DNA of 5,973 bases from Verrucomicrobiaceae bacterium (GTDB lineage: Bacteria > Verrucomicrobiota > Verrucomicrobiia > Verrucomicrobiales > Akkermansiaceae), in assembly GCA_027483005.1 (NCBI GenBank), contig JAIXVN010000206.1, positions 1-5,973 of the forward strand. Reading direction: 5' to 3'. Shown here in pieces: positions 1-5,973 of the stretch. The stretch's first letter is position 1. The number at the start of each line of letters is the position of its first letter. Below the pieces are notes generated by a model, which did no database searches, was not told the DNA's origin, and saw nothing but the letters and a program-made list of their open reading frames with translations. The translations under genes were made by a program, and so were the position numbers.

Positions 1-709
1 GTTTCCGGGTGAAATCGGCATTTCGCTCGGGCTGGGGGGCGGGCAGGTTGAGCGGGCCGTGGACGGTGGGGGTCTCGATGGCGTGGACGATGGCGGAGAT
101 TTCATCGTCGAGGTGGATCGAGGGCATCCACTGGAGGCCGGAGCCGAGGTTTCCGCCGAGCCCGAGGGCGAAGAGCTTGCGGAGCTTGTCGAAGGCGGCC
201 CCACCTTTTCCGAGAACGACGCCGGTGCGGAGCAGGACGACGCGGGTGTCGAAGGTGGCGGCCTCAAGGGCGGCGTTTTCCCAATCGACGCAGAGTTTCG
301 CGAGGAAATCGGTCCCAGCGGGGGCGGATTCGTCGAGAGGGGAGTCGCCGCCGTCGCCGTAGTAGCCGATGCCGGAGCCATTGAGGAGAGCGGCGGGGCG
401 CGAGGCGGGATCGAGCGTGCGAAGGTGGCCGACGAGGCGCTGGGTGACTTCGATGCGGGAGCGTTCGAGGATGATCTTCTGGGCAGGGGTCCAGCGGCAA
501 TCGACGCGTTCACCGGAAAGGTTCACGACGGCCTGGTGGTTGGCGAGGTCGAGGCTGTCCGGAGTTTGCCAGCGGGAAATGCCTGCCACATGGGCCTTGG
601 GCGAGCGGCTGATGCCGGTGACCGGGATTCCTTTCGCCTGGAGGCGGGCAGTGAGGTGTCGTCCGATGAAGCCGGTGGCTCCAAGAATGGCGATGGGGGC
701 GGGTTGCAT
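1..709 (-). CDS. TIGR01777-family NAD(P)-dependent epimerase (YfcH/SulA-like), C-terminus cut by window
   Basis: Reading the minus strand from 709 gives 236 uninterrupted codons to the window edge. The protein opens directly with a Rossmann fold: MQPAPIAILGATGFIG, with the GxxGxxG dinucleotide-binding loop at residues 10-16. It then shows the signatures of the YfcH/SulA branch of extended short-chain dehydrogenases: NLSGERVDCRWT (63-74), NGSGIGYYG (110-118), LDE (125-127), DFLAKLCVDWE (134-144), a RTGVVLGKGGA segment (161-171) and IHLDDE (198-203). Family members are about 295-300 residues, so roughly 60 residues including the C-terminal DUF1731 region lie outside the window. Substrate and physiological role are unknown for most of the family; a cytoplasmic NAD(P)-dependent enzyme is expected. 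An in-frame ATG at 736 would add nine residues ahead of the Rossmann strand, so 709 is preferred, although neither start has a clear Shine-Dalgarno. The gene is divergent from lptD. Confidence 0.93.
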   Translation of the reverse strand, partial: MQPAPIAILGATGFIGRHLTARLQAKGIPVTGISRSPKAHVAGISRWQTPDSLDLANHQAVVNLSGERVDCRWTPAQKIILERSRIEVTQRLVGHLRTLDPASRPAALLNGSGIGYYGDGGDSPLDESAPAGTDFLAKLCVDWENAALEAATFDTRVVLLRTGVVLGKGGAAFDKLRKLFALGLGGNLGSGLQWMPSIHLDDEISAIVHAIETPTVHGPLNLPAPQPERNADFTRK

Positions 710-818
710 GGTGCGAACATGGCACGGGCCGGGCATTTCAAAAGGGCGGATCTCGTCGCGGCAGGCGGGACCGATTCACCCTTTACTTCACCGACCCGAA
801 TCCCTCTGATCGGCAGCG
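710..818. promoter_or_regulatory. Divergent intergenic spacer between epimerase gene and lptD
   Basis: This 109-bp gap separates two genes transcribed away from each other, so promoters for both probably lie in or near it. I cannot point to a convincing -35/-10 pair on either strand. The only structure I noticed is a direct repeat TTCACC at 775-780 and 787-792, spaced 12 bases start to start, about 30-45 bases before the lptD start. It is too short to call an operator. The regulatory role is inferred from gene orientation alone. Confidence 0.3.
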
Positions 819-3374
819 ATGAGGATGAATGTTGGCGTTTCGTTTTTGACGCTCCTGTTGGCGATGCCGTTGTCGGCGCAGCAACCGGAAGTGCTACCGG
901 CTCCTGGAGCCGCTCCCGGGGTGGACAAGATTGCCCCGGTGCCGCCGCCTGTACTCCCTTTCGGTCAGACCGGGACCCTGGCTCCGACCCTGCCAAAGGA
1001 CGTGACCATTTCCAACCTGGGCGGGAAGATCACGTATGATGCCCCGACCGGTGAGCTCCGCTACGAAGGAGCGGTCAAGGTCATCACGGACAATGGTGCC
1101 ACCCTTTCCGCGAGCCATGCCGTGGGCAATGTCATCAAGAAGACGATCGACCTCACCGGGATGGTGAAAATGAGAACCGATACCGGCATCGAGGTGTTCG
1201 CGGATCGGGCGGTGATCGATACGAATGTCAAGACGGTGAACCTGATGGGCAACGTCAGCGTTTATCAGGGCAACACGCTGCAGCGCGGAGAGCAGGTGGT
1301 CTATGATTATGGCAAGAAGTCGCTGGATGCCACCGGTCTGAGGTCCTCGGTCGATCCGTTGCTGCTCGAGTCCGGGAAGTTCGGGGTGGAAACGGGCTCG
1401 GATGGCAAGCAGGTCTTCGTGGGGGAGGACGCCGGCATCACCACCAACGACGTCGAGGATCCGAACTACTGGATCCGCGCTTCCCGCACGACGGTCTATC
1501 CCGGTGAGAAGGTCGTCTTCAACGACCTGAAGTTTTATGCGGGTGACACTCCTGTCTTCTGGTTGCCATATCTCAGCCAGCCATTGGACAGGGAACTCGG
1601 CTATCATTTCCAGCCGGGTGCCCGGTCGAACTGGGGGCCCTACCTTCTCAACACCTATGGCATCATGCTGGGTGGTGAGCGTGATGAAAAGACCGGCCAG
1701 ACTCATGATGAATGGCTGCTTTCCAAGTGGCATCTAGACCTGCGCGGCTCTCGTGGGGTCGGGACAGGAGTCGATCTCTTCGACACCCGCATTGAGGACA
1801 ATCCCAATCTTGGTTGGTTGAAGCTTTATTATCTCTACGACCTCGACTCCTCGATCCAGCGGGCGGGCATTCCCCGCACACCGATCAACGACAACCGCTA
1901 TGGTGCGGAGCTGAAGTATCGCATTCCTTATGACATGCCCGACGATGCCGACTGGCGCTTCGATGCCAATGTCACCTTGCTGAGCGACCAGTATTATCTC
2001 GAGGATTTTGATCCGAGGGTCTTTAGAACCGATCCGTTTCCTGACAACACGCTCGGAATCTTCCGCAACGATGGGGCCACGTTGGCATCGCTTTTCACTC
2101 GGATGCGGGTGAATGACTTCTACCGATCCGACACCCGGCTTCCTGAGCTGGCGCTGGATCAGGCGCGGGCGCCGATTTTCGACCTTCCGATCCTGCATGA
2201 AGGCACCACTTCGCTGGGGTCGTACTCGGAAAGCGCGGCGGATCCGACCCGCAACGCGATCATCATTCCCTTGCTGACGCTCGCTCCCGGTGATCCGCGC
2301 ATTCCGGGTCTTCTGGCTCAGCTTCCACCCTATGAGCGCCTGCTGGTCGAGCGCATCCGTGCCCTGCCTCCGGGAAACGCCTCGATTCCCGCCTTGGCCA
2401 CCCAGCTGCTCGATCCCGGCTTCGCTCGTTTCCACACCTATCATGAGTTTTCCCTGCCCTTGAATGTCGGTGGTTGGCTGAGTCTCGTGCCGGAGGTCGG
2501 GCTCGGCTACAGCCGCTATTGGGATGTCTCCGGGCCCTCGGACTCGGTGAACCGCACTTATCTTCAGGCCGGTGCCGAGGCTTCGGTGAAGTTTTCGAAG
2601 GACTTTGGGGACTTCCACGACCGGACCCTCGGGTTGGATGGGCTGGTTCATGTCCTTCAGCCCTATGCGCGTTGGTCTCTTGTTTCCACGGACGACCTGG
2701 ACCCGACGTTTCCGGAAATCGACCGTCTTTCCTTCTCGACCCGCCCGCGGACCCTGGATGTCGGGCGGTTCACGGCGATCGATGACATCCGTGACTGGAA
2801 CATCGTCCGCGTCGGCGCCCGCAACCGGCTGCTCACCCATCGCGATGGCCAGAGTTACGAGTGGCTTTACCTGGACACCTACATGGATGCCTTTCTCCAG
2901 GATCCGGAGGGAAACCGGGACCTCTCGAATTTCTACAACGACGTCCGCTGGCGTCCGCTGCCTTGGCTTTCGTTGGATCTGGAAACCCAGTTTCCGGTGG
3001 TCGACGATGGTTCGGGATTCAGCGAGGTCACCGCTCGACTCCGTTTCCAGCCGAACGAGAATTTCGAGTTTTCCATCGGCGATCGGCTGCTGAACGATCA
3101 TCCGGTTCTGATCGACTCGAACCGCATCGACCTGCGCGCCTATGCCAGGCTCAACGAGCGGTGGGGGGTTGGAATGTTCCAGCTTTGGGAGCTCGATGAC
3201 GGCACGCTGGAAGTCGAGCAATACACGATCCATCGCGAACTTGGAAACTGGGTGGCCGGCGTCGGCTTCACCCGCCGCGACAACCGGGTCAACCAGGAGT
3301 ATGGCGTGGTATTCAGCCTGACCTTGAAGGATTTTCCTGCGGTCTCCTTGCCTTTTCAGCTTGATGCCCAATAG
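819..3374 (+). CDS. lptD: LPS-assembly outer-membrane protein LptD (OstA/Imp)
   Basis: The 851-residue product is the outer-membrane end of the Lpt bridge: with the lipoprotein LptE it receives LPS from LptA and inserts it into the outer leaflet. Residues 1-20 form a signal peptide (charged R2, hydrophobic core VSFLTLLLAMPL, likely cleavage after LSA before QQ). A proline-rich linker (about 23-60) leads to an OstA/LptA-like beta-jellyroll (about 61-245) with repeated short strands such as GKITYDAPTGELRYEGAVKV. The family's linker to the barrel is visible as TPVFWLPYLSQPLDRELG YHFQPG (244-267). From about 250 to the end come alternating aromatic-rich strands of the large beta-barrel. RLPEL (440-444) is also typical. 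Length is close to that of E. coli LptD (784 aa), plus an insert near 465-535. The mature protein contains no cysteine, unlike the disulfide-bonded E. coli protein. An ATG at 825 is an alternative start; 819 keeps the N-terminal arginine. Neither has a clear Shine-Dalgarno. The nitroreductase gene follows after 7 bases. Confidence 0.95.
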   Translation: MRMNVGVSFLTLLLAMPLSAQQPEVLPAPGAAPGVDKIAPVPPPVLPFGQTGTLAPTLPKDVTISNLGGKITYDAPTGELRYEGAVKVITDNGATLSASHAVGNVIKKTIDLTGMVKMRTDTGIEVFADRAVIDTNVKTVNLMGNVSVYQGNTLQRGEQVVYDYGKKSLDATGLRSSVDPLLLESGKFGVETGSDGKQVFVGEDAGITTNDVEDPNYWIRASRTTVYPGEKVVFNDLKFYAGDTPVFWLPYLSQPLDRELGYHFQPGARSNWGPYLLNTYGIMLGGERDEKTGQTHDEWLLSKWHLDLRGSRGVGTGVDLFDTRIEDNPNLGWLKLYYLYDLDSSIQRAGIPRTPINDNRYGAELKYRIPYDMPDDADWRFDANVTLLSDQYYLEDFDPRVFRTDPFPDNTLGIFRNDGATLASLFTRMRVNDFYRSDTRLPELALDQARAPIFDLPILHEGTTSLGSYSESAADPTRNAIIIPLLTLAPGDPRIPGLLAQLPPYERLLVERIRALPPGNASIPALATQLLDPGFARFHTYHEFSLPLNVGGWLSLVPEVGLGYSRYWDVSGPSDSVNRTYLQAGAEASVKFSKDFGDFHDRTLGLDGLVHVLQPYARWSLVSTDDLDPTFPEIDRLSFSTRPRTLDVGRFTAIDDIRDWNIVRVGARNRLLTHRDGQSYEWLYLDTYMDAFLQDPEGNRDLSNFYNDVRWRPLPWLSLDLETQFPVVDDGSGFSEVTARLRFQPNENFEFSIGDRLLNDHPVLIDSNRIDLRAYARLNERWGVGMFQLWELDDGTLEVEQYTIHRELGNWVAGVGFTRRDNRVNQEYGVVFSLTLKDFPAVSLPFQLDAQ

Positions 3375-3381
3375 TTCGTGC

Positions 3382-4032
3382 ATGTCTGAACCGACCCCTG
3401 AATCCGTTGTTTCCGCTCTCCGCTGGCGATACGCCACCAAGCATTTCCGGGCCGATCGAAAGATTCCGGCGGAAACTTGGGCGGCGCTTGAGGAAACGCT
3501 GGTCCTCACTCCGTCTTCCTTCGGTCTCCAGCCTTGGAAATTCCTCGTCATCGAGAATCCGGATGTCCGGGCGGCGCTGCGCGAGAAGTCCTGGGGTCAG
3601 GGTCAGGTGACGGACGCCTCGCACCTCGTGGTGTTTACGACACGCACGGACGTGAGCCAGGAAGACATCGACAACTGGGTCTCCAAGCTCAGCGAGGTGC
3701 AGTCCACTCCGGCCGAAGCGCTCGCCCCGATGAAGGGCATGATCGAAGGATTCGTCGGCAGCATGCCGGTCGAGGCTCGTCAGGCCTGGAACACCCGCCA
3801 GGTCTACATCGCGCTGGGTCAGTTCATGACGGCGGCCGCGCTGATGGGAGTTGATACCTGTCCGCTCGAAGGGCTGGATCCCTCCGCCTATGACGAGATT
3901 CTTGGATTGAAAGGGAGCGGTTACGCCACCGCTGTCGCGTGTGCGGTCGGCTACCGCTCCGAGAGCGACCATACGGCCGTGAGACCGAAGGCACGATTTG
4001 AGGCGGGTCAGGTCATCGAGAAGGTCTCGTGA
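3382..4032 (+). CDS. NfsB-like FMN-dependent nitroreductase / NAD(P)H oxidoreductase
   Basis: The 216-residue protein matches the length (217 aa) and motif order of E. coli NfsB. RWRYATKHF (14-22) corresponds to the FMN-phosphate-binding RHSTKAF-type segment. SSFGLQPWKF (45-54) corresponds to the SSTNSQPW-type segment. CPLEGLDP (160-167) matches the PxEGFD motif over the flavin, and GYATAVACAVGYRSESD (180-196) is the late beta-strand region. K203-A-R205 matches the K-x-R pair near the C-terminus that contacts FMN. The family forms cytoplasmic FMN homodimers that reduce quinones, nitroaromatics or pteridines with NAD(P)H; the natural substrate cannot be read from sequence. The start at ATG 3382 (MSEPTPESVVSAL) matches the family N-terminus. 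In-frame TTG 3361 and ATG 3364 would overlap the end of lptD and add seven or six residues without a clear ribosome-binding site. The 7-base gap from lptD suggests co-transcription, but no functional link to LPS export is known to me. Confidence 0.92.
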   Translation: MSEPTPESVVSALRWRYATKHFRADRKIPAETWAALEETLVLTPSSFGLQPWKFLVIENPDVRAALREKSWGQGQVTDASHLVVFTTRTDVSQEDIDNWVSKLSEVQSTPAEALAPMKGMIEGFVGSMPVEARQAWNTRQVYIALGQFMTAAALMGVDTCPLEGLDPSAYDEILGLKGSGYATAVACAVGYRSESDHTAVRPKARFEAGQVIEKVS

Positions 4033-4043
4033 GGATTCGAGCG

Positions 4044-4070
4044 GGACTGCGGAGAACCGCTTCGCAGTCC
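4044..4070 (+). terminator. Strong stem-loop just after the nitroreductase gene, no U-tract
   Basis: An 11-bp stem (4044-4054 with 4060-4070, one G-U wobble at 4052/4062) closes a 5-base loop AACCG. The left arm is GGACTGCGGAG and the right arm CTTCGCAGTCC. It begins 11 bases after the stop codon at 4030-4032, the right place for a terminator or mRNA 3'-end stabiliser of the lptD-nitroreductase transcript. It is followed by ACGCCGGCAG, not by thymines, so it is not a canonical intrinsic terminator. It might instead be one copy of a dispersed palindromic repeat; a single window cannot show that. Confidence 0.5.
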
Positions 4071-4117
4071 ACGCCGGCAGGGCGGTTGCGGGAATCCCTT
4101 CAGGCCTCTCGGATCAG

Positions 4118-4148
4118 CATCATCCAGTGGTTCCAGCCGCTGGTGATG
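4118..4148 (+). terminator. Second stem-loop in the convergent spacer
   Basis: CATCA-(T bulge)-CCAGTGG at 4118-4130 pairs with CCGCTGGTGATG at 4137-4148. This gives a 12-bp stem with one bulged T (4123) and one T-G wobble (4128/4139), around the 6-base loop TTCCAG. It lies between the convergent nitroreductase and small-membrane-protein genes, a natural position for a bidirectional transcription barrier. The wobble becomes an A-C mismatch on the minus strand, so the hairpin is more stable in plus-strand RNA. No T-run follows on either strand, so the terminator call is by position and structure only. Confidence 0.35.
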
Positions 4149-4152
4149 GAGC

Positions 4153-4608
4153 TCAGAAGGTTGCGGCTGGCTGATCCTTCAACCCAACAATGCGCCTGAC
4201 ATCCTTCATCAGACGGATTGAGACCTGGCCCAGCAGTTCATGTTCCTTGGACTTTCCGTTCACTCCGATGTTGAGCGAGGGAATCCTGCCCATCGAGGTG
4301 TCGGCGGTTCCGACTTCGACGAAAAGGCGCTTCGTAAGTTCAGCGACGGCGGCCTCGTCGGACGGCAGCCCCAGCTTGGTCGCGAGCTGGACGTCGTCGG
4401 CGACTCCCTGCAGCACGGATGGCTTGCGCAGTTCGGTGTCGAGTTGCTTTGCGAGGTTGCTGCGTGCATCTTCCGGCGTTTCCGGATTCAGGGGGAGAGG
4501 TACCCAGACCTTGTCTGGCCTGTTCTGACGATGATTCCATATCAGCACGGCTCCACCGACTCCGAGAAGAAGCAGCCCCACCGTCACCAAAGCAATCCAA
4601 CGTTGCAT
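4153..4608 (-). CDS. Small single-pass membrane protein of unknown function, faintly Wzz-like
   Basis: The predicted protein has 151 residues. One hydrophobic segment spans residues 4-24 (WIALVTVGLLLLGVGGAVLIW), followed by a basic stretch NHRQNRPDK and a soluble domain of about 115 residues. I do not recognise the family with confidence. The soluble part has the rhythm of the membrane-proximal domain of polysaccharide chain-length (Wzz) proteins: LRKPSVLQGVADDVQLATKLGL (60-81), then AVAELTKRLFVEV (87-99), then a strand-like IPSLNIGV (109-116) and a helix LLGQVSIRLMKDVRRIV (125-141). It lacks the second transmembrane helix and the long coiled coil of true Wzz. Start 4608 is supported by AGGA six bases upstream and by placing the membrane helix at the N-terminus. 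Longer in-frame starts at 4656 and 4680 would run into the divergent peptidase gene. The basic residues after the helix leave topology ambiguous. It is convergent with the nitroreductase gene. Confidence 0.8.
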   Translation of the reverse strand: MQRWIALVTVGLLLLGVGGAVLIWNHRQNRPDKVWVPLPLNPETPEDARSNLAKQLDTELRKPSVLQGVADDVQLATKLGLPSDEAAVAELTKRLFVEVGTADTSMGRIPSLNIGVNGKSKEHELLGQVSIRLMKDVRRIVGLKDQPAATF

Positions 4609-4618
4609 CCCTCTTCCT
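4609..4618 (-). promoter_or_regulatory. Ribosome binding site of the small membrane protein
   Basis: Read on the minus strand, AGGAAGAGGG sits immediately before the ATG at 4608, with AGGA six bases from the start codon. It is the only clear Shine-Dalgarno in the window and it decides the start of this gene over the two longer alternatives. Confidence 0.6.
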
Positions 4619-4654
4619 GATCCATCATCCACCTCGATCCAAGCCGTAAATTCC

Positions 4655-5973
4655 ATGGAGTATCCCGCCGTCACCGCCACTGTCGAAGTTCTGCCGAATG
4701 GGCTAGCGCTGATTCTCGATCCAGATCCCTCCGCGCCGGTGGTCAGTGCCCAGATCTGGGTGGAAACCGGCAGCCTTCACGAGGACTCGCGTCTGGGGGC
4801 GGGACTTTCTCATTTTCTGGAGCATATGGTCTTCAAGGGCACCCGCAGCTACGATGCGGACACGCTCGCCAATTCCGTCCAGGCGGCGGGTGGACATTGG
4901 AACGCATACACGAGCTTCGATCGCACGGTTTACTACATTGACGGTCCATCGTCATCGTTGAAGGAGTTTCTCGGCATCCTGACCGAGCTGGTGTTTCTGC
5001 CGACTCTGCCGGTCTCCGAGTTCGAAAAGGAAAAGGACGTGATCCGCCGTGAGATCGACATGGGACTCGACGATCCGGACAACGTCGCGCACCGCCTGCT
5101 TTTCTCGACGGCCTTCGTGCATGACCCGCGCCGTCATCCGGTGATCGGGCATCGCCATCTCTTCGATGCGATCACACATGAGGAAATGTTGGCATATCAT
5201 CGCAGCCGCTACACGCCCGACCGTTCGTTCATGGTGATCTCCGGTGATTTTGATCCGGTGGAGATCCGGGAGCTGGCCATCTCTCTAACAGCCGGGATCC
5301 AGCTCGCCGGTGGACCCGAGCCGCACGTGCCGGTGGATCCACCGCAGGTGGGGGAACGTCGGGGTCGCGAGACCTTCGCCGTGCCTGCCTCGAGGCTGAC
5401 GATGGCCTGGAGAATCCCCGCGTCCACCGATCCGGACGCGCCGGTTTACGATGTAGTGGCCGCGATGCTCGGGCGCGGTCGCTCGGCCCGGCTCTATCGT
5501 CGCCTTCGCCAGGAACGCGAGCTGGCCCTGGAGATTTCCGCGTGGTCGTGGACGGGGCCGGGCCGAGAGGGGCTCTTCGCCGTGAGTGCCGAGGCCTTGC
5601 CGGAACATCGTGATGAACTGATCGAAGCGGTGCTGGCCGAACTGTCCGCATTTCCTTCGGGAGCCTTCGACGATGAGCTGATGAAGGCGAAACGGCAGAT
5701 CGCCGCCAGCCAGTTCCGCTCTCTGACCACTGCTTCCGGTCGTGCCTCCGACCTGGCGTCGAACTGGCAGGAGGCGCGCGATCTCAACCACACCCGCAAC
5801 TACCTCGCCCTGATTCAGGCCGTGACCGACGCCGATGTGCGCCGCGTGGTATTGTCCCTCGATGCCGGGAAAATGTGCCTGACCGTTCTCGATCCCGAAG
5901 ACGCCCCGCCACCGGCCCGCACGGCGAAAGCGAAACGAACCCGCCCGACCATCGAATCGCTGACCCTGCCGAA
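4655..5973 (+). CDS. M16-family zinc metallopeptidase (pitrilysin/MPP-like), C-terminus cut by window
   Basis: An open frame of 439 codons runs from ATG 4655 to the window edge. The inverted zinc motif HFLEH lies at residues 53-57 (ligands H53 and H57, catalytic E56), in the usual setting GAGLSHFLEHMVFKGT. The third ligand is probably E133 in VIRREIDMGLDDP, 76 residues after H57, which is the family spacing. The C-terminal half of the unit carries the expected RYTPDRSFMVISGDFD (185-200) and LGRGRSARLYRRLRQ motifs. These show an intact catalytic M16 unit. No signal peptide or membrane segment is seen at this start, so a cytoplasmic protein is suggested; M16 enzymes in bacteria may also be periplasmic. 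The frame ends in ESLTLP plus AA, resembling the VEVLPNG that opens the first unit, so a second M16 repeat may follow. No clear Shine-Dalgarno precedes the ATG, but the N-terminus fits the family. It is divergent from the small membrane protein, with a 46-bp gap. Confidence 0.94.
   Translation, partial: MEYPAVTATVEVLPNGLALILDPDPSAPVVSAQIWVETGSLHEDSRLGAGLSHFLEHMVFKGTRSYDADTLANSVQAAGGHWNAYTSFDRTVYYIDGPSSSLKEFLGILTELVFLPTLPVSEFEKEKDVIRREIDMGLDDPDNVAHRLLFSTAFVHDPRRHPVIGHRHLFDAITHEEMLAYHRSRYTPDRSFMVISGDFDPVEIRELAISLTAGIQLAGGPEPHVPVDPPQVGERRGRETFAVPASRLTMAWRIPASTDPDAPVYDVVAAMLGRGRSARLYRRLRQERELALEISAWSWTGPGREGLFAVSAEALPEHRDELIEAVLAELSAFPSGAFDDELMKAKRQIAASQFRSLTTASGRASDLASNWQEARDLNHTRNYLALIQAVTDADVRRVVLSLDAGKMCLTVLDPEDAPPPARTAKAKRTRPTIESLTLP

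Noticed and set aside
775..792. TTCACC direct repeat upstream of lptD as an operator
   Set aside because: Two 6-base copies are too short to stand out from chance, and there is no symmetry or recognisable promoter nearby.
59..1039. Plus-strand open frame of 326 codons starting MDGGGLDGVDD
   Set aside because: It covers the epimerase gene on the opposite strand and runs into lptD. Its low-complexity Gly/Glu/Ala composition is what the complement of a GC-rich gene gives.
894..3551. Two consecutive long minus-strand open frames (894-1733 and 1734-3551) antisense to lptD
   Set aside because: They are in exact codon register with lptD, so a stop can arise only opposite TTA, CTA or TCA codons, which GC-rich genes avoid. 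The stops ending them lie opposite the lptD CTA codons at 894 and 1734. The translations show no domain or membrane pattern, while the lptD frame is clearly a real protein.
4190..4620. Plus-strand open frames antisense to the small membrane protein
   Set aside because: Their translations are unstructured and show no recognisable motif, whereas the minus-strand frame has a membrane helix and a ribosome binding site.
4609..4680. Longer start for the small membrane protein (ATG at 4680 or 4656)
   Set aside because: The extension overlaps the first codons of the M16 peptidase gene and puts 24 or 16 polar residues before the membrane helix. The ATG at 4608 has the clear Shine-Dalgarno. The ATG at 4656 arises from the palindrome CCATGG, which also gives the peptidase start on the other strand.
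1..5973. Defence island, CRISPR array, transposon or other new multi-gene system
   Set aside because: All gene-sized frames are explained by known families or one small membrane protein. No spaced repeats, transposase, integrase or terminal inverted repeats were seen.

Overview
This 6-kb window looks like ordinary chromosomal DNA from a GC-rich Gram-negative bacterium. LptD, the outer-membrane LPS-insertion protein, shows that there is an LPS-type outer membrane. The protein styles and gene neighbourhood make me suspect Verrucomicrobiota (Luteolibacter/Haloferula-like). That assignment rests on general impression, not on any search.

Layout from left to right. (1) On the minus strand, at 1-709, is the N-terminal 236 residues of a TIGR01777-type NAD(P)-dependent epimerase (YfcH/SulA-like), cut by the window start. 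(2) A 109-bp divergent spacer follows. (3) On the plus strand, at 819-3374, is a complete lptD (851 aa). (4) Seven bases later, probably in the same transcript, is a complete NfsB-like nitroreductase (3382-4032). (5) A 120-bp convergent spacer (4033-4152) holds two good stem-loops, neither with a U-tract. (6) On the minus strand, at 4153-4608, is a small single-pass membrane protein of unknown function, with a faint resemblance to the Wzz chain-length family. (7) Divergent from it, starting at 4655, is an M16 zinc peptidase that runs off the right edge, apparently just as a second M16 repeat begins.

The genes do not form one recognisable pathway. LptD and possibly the Wzz-like protein concern the cell envelope; the epimerase and nitroreductase look like housekeeping redox enzymes; the peptidase is a general proteolysis or peptide-processing enzyme. 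I see no mobile element, CRISPR array, tRNA, rRNA or defence system, and no convincing evidence of a new multi-gene system. The points most worth a second look are the paired hairpins at 4044-4070 and 4118-4148, the cysteine-free LptD with an extra barrel insert, and the unassigned small membrane protein.
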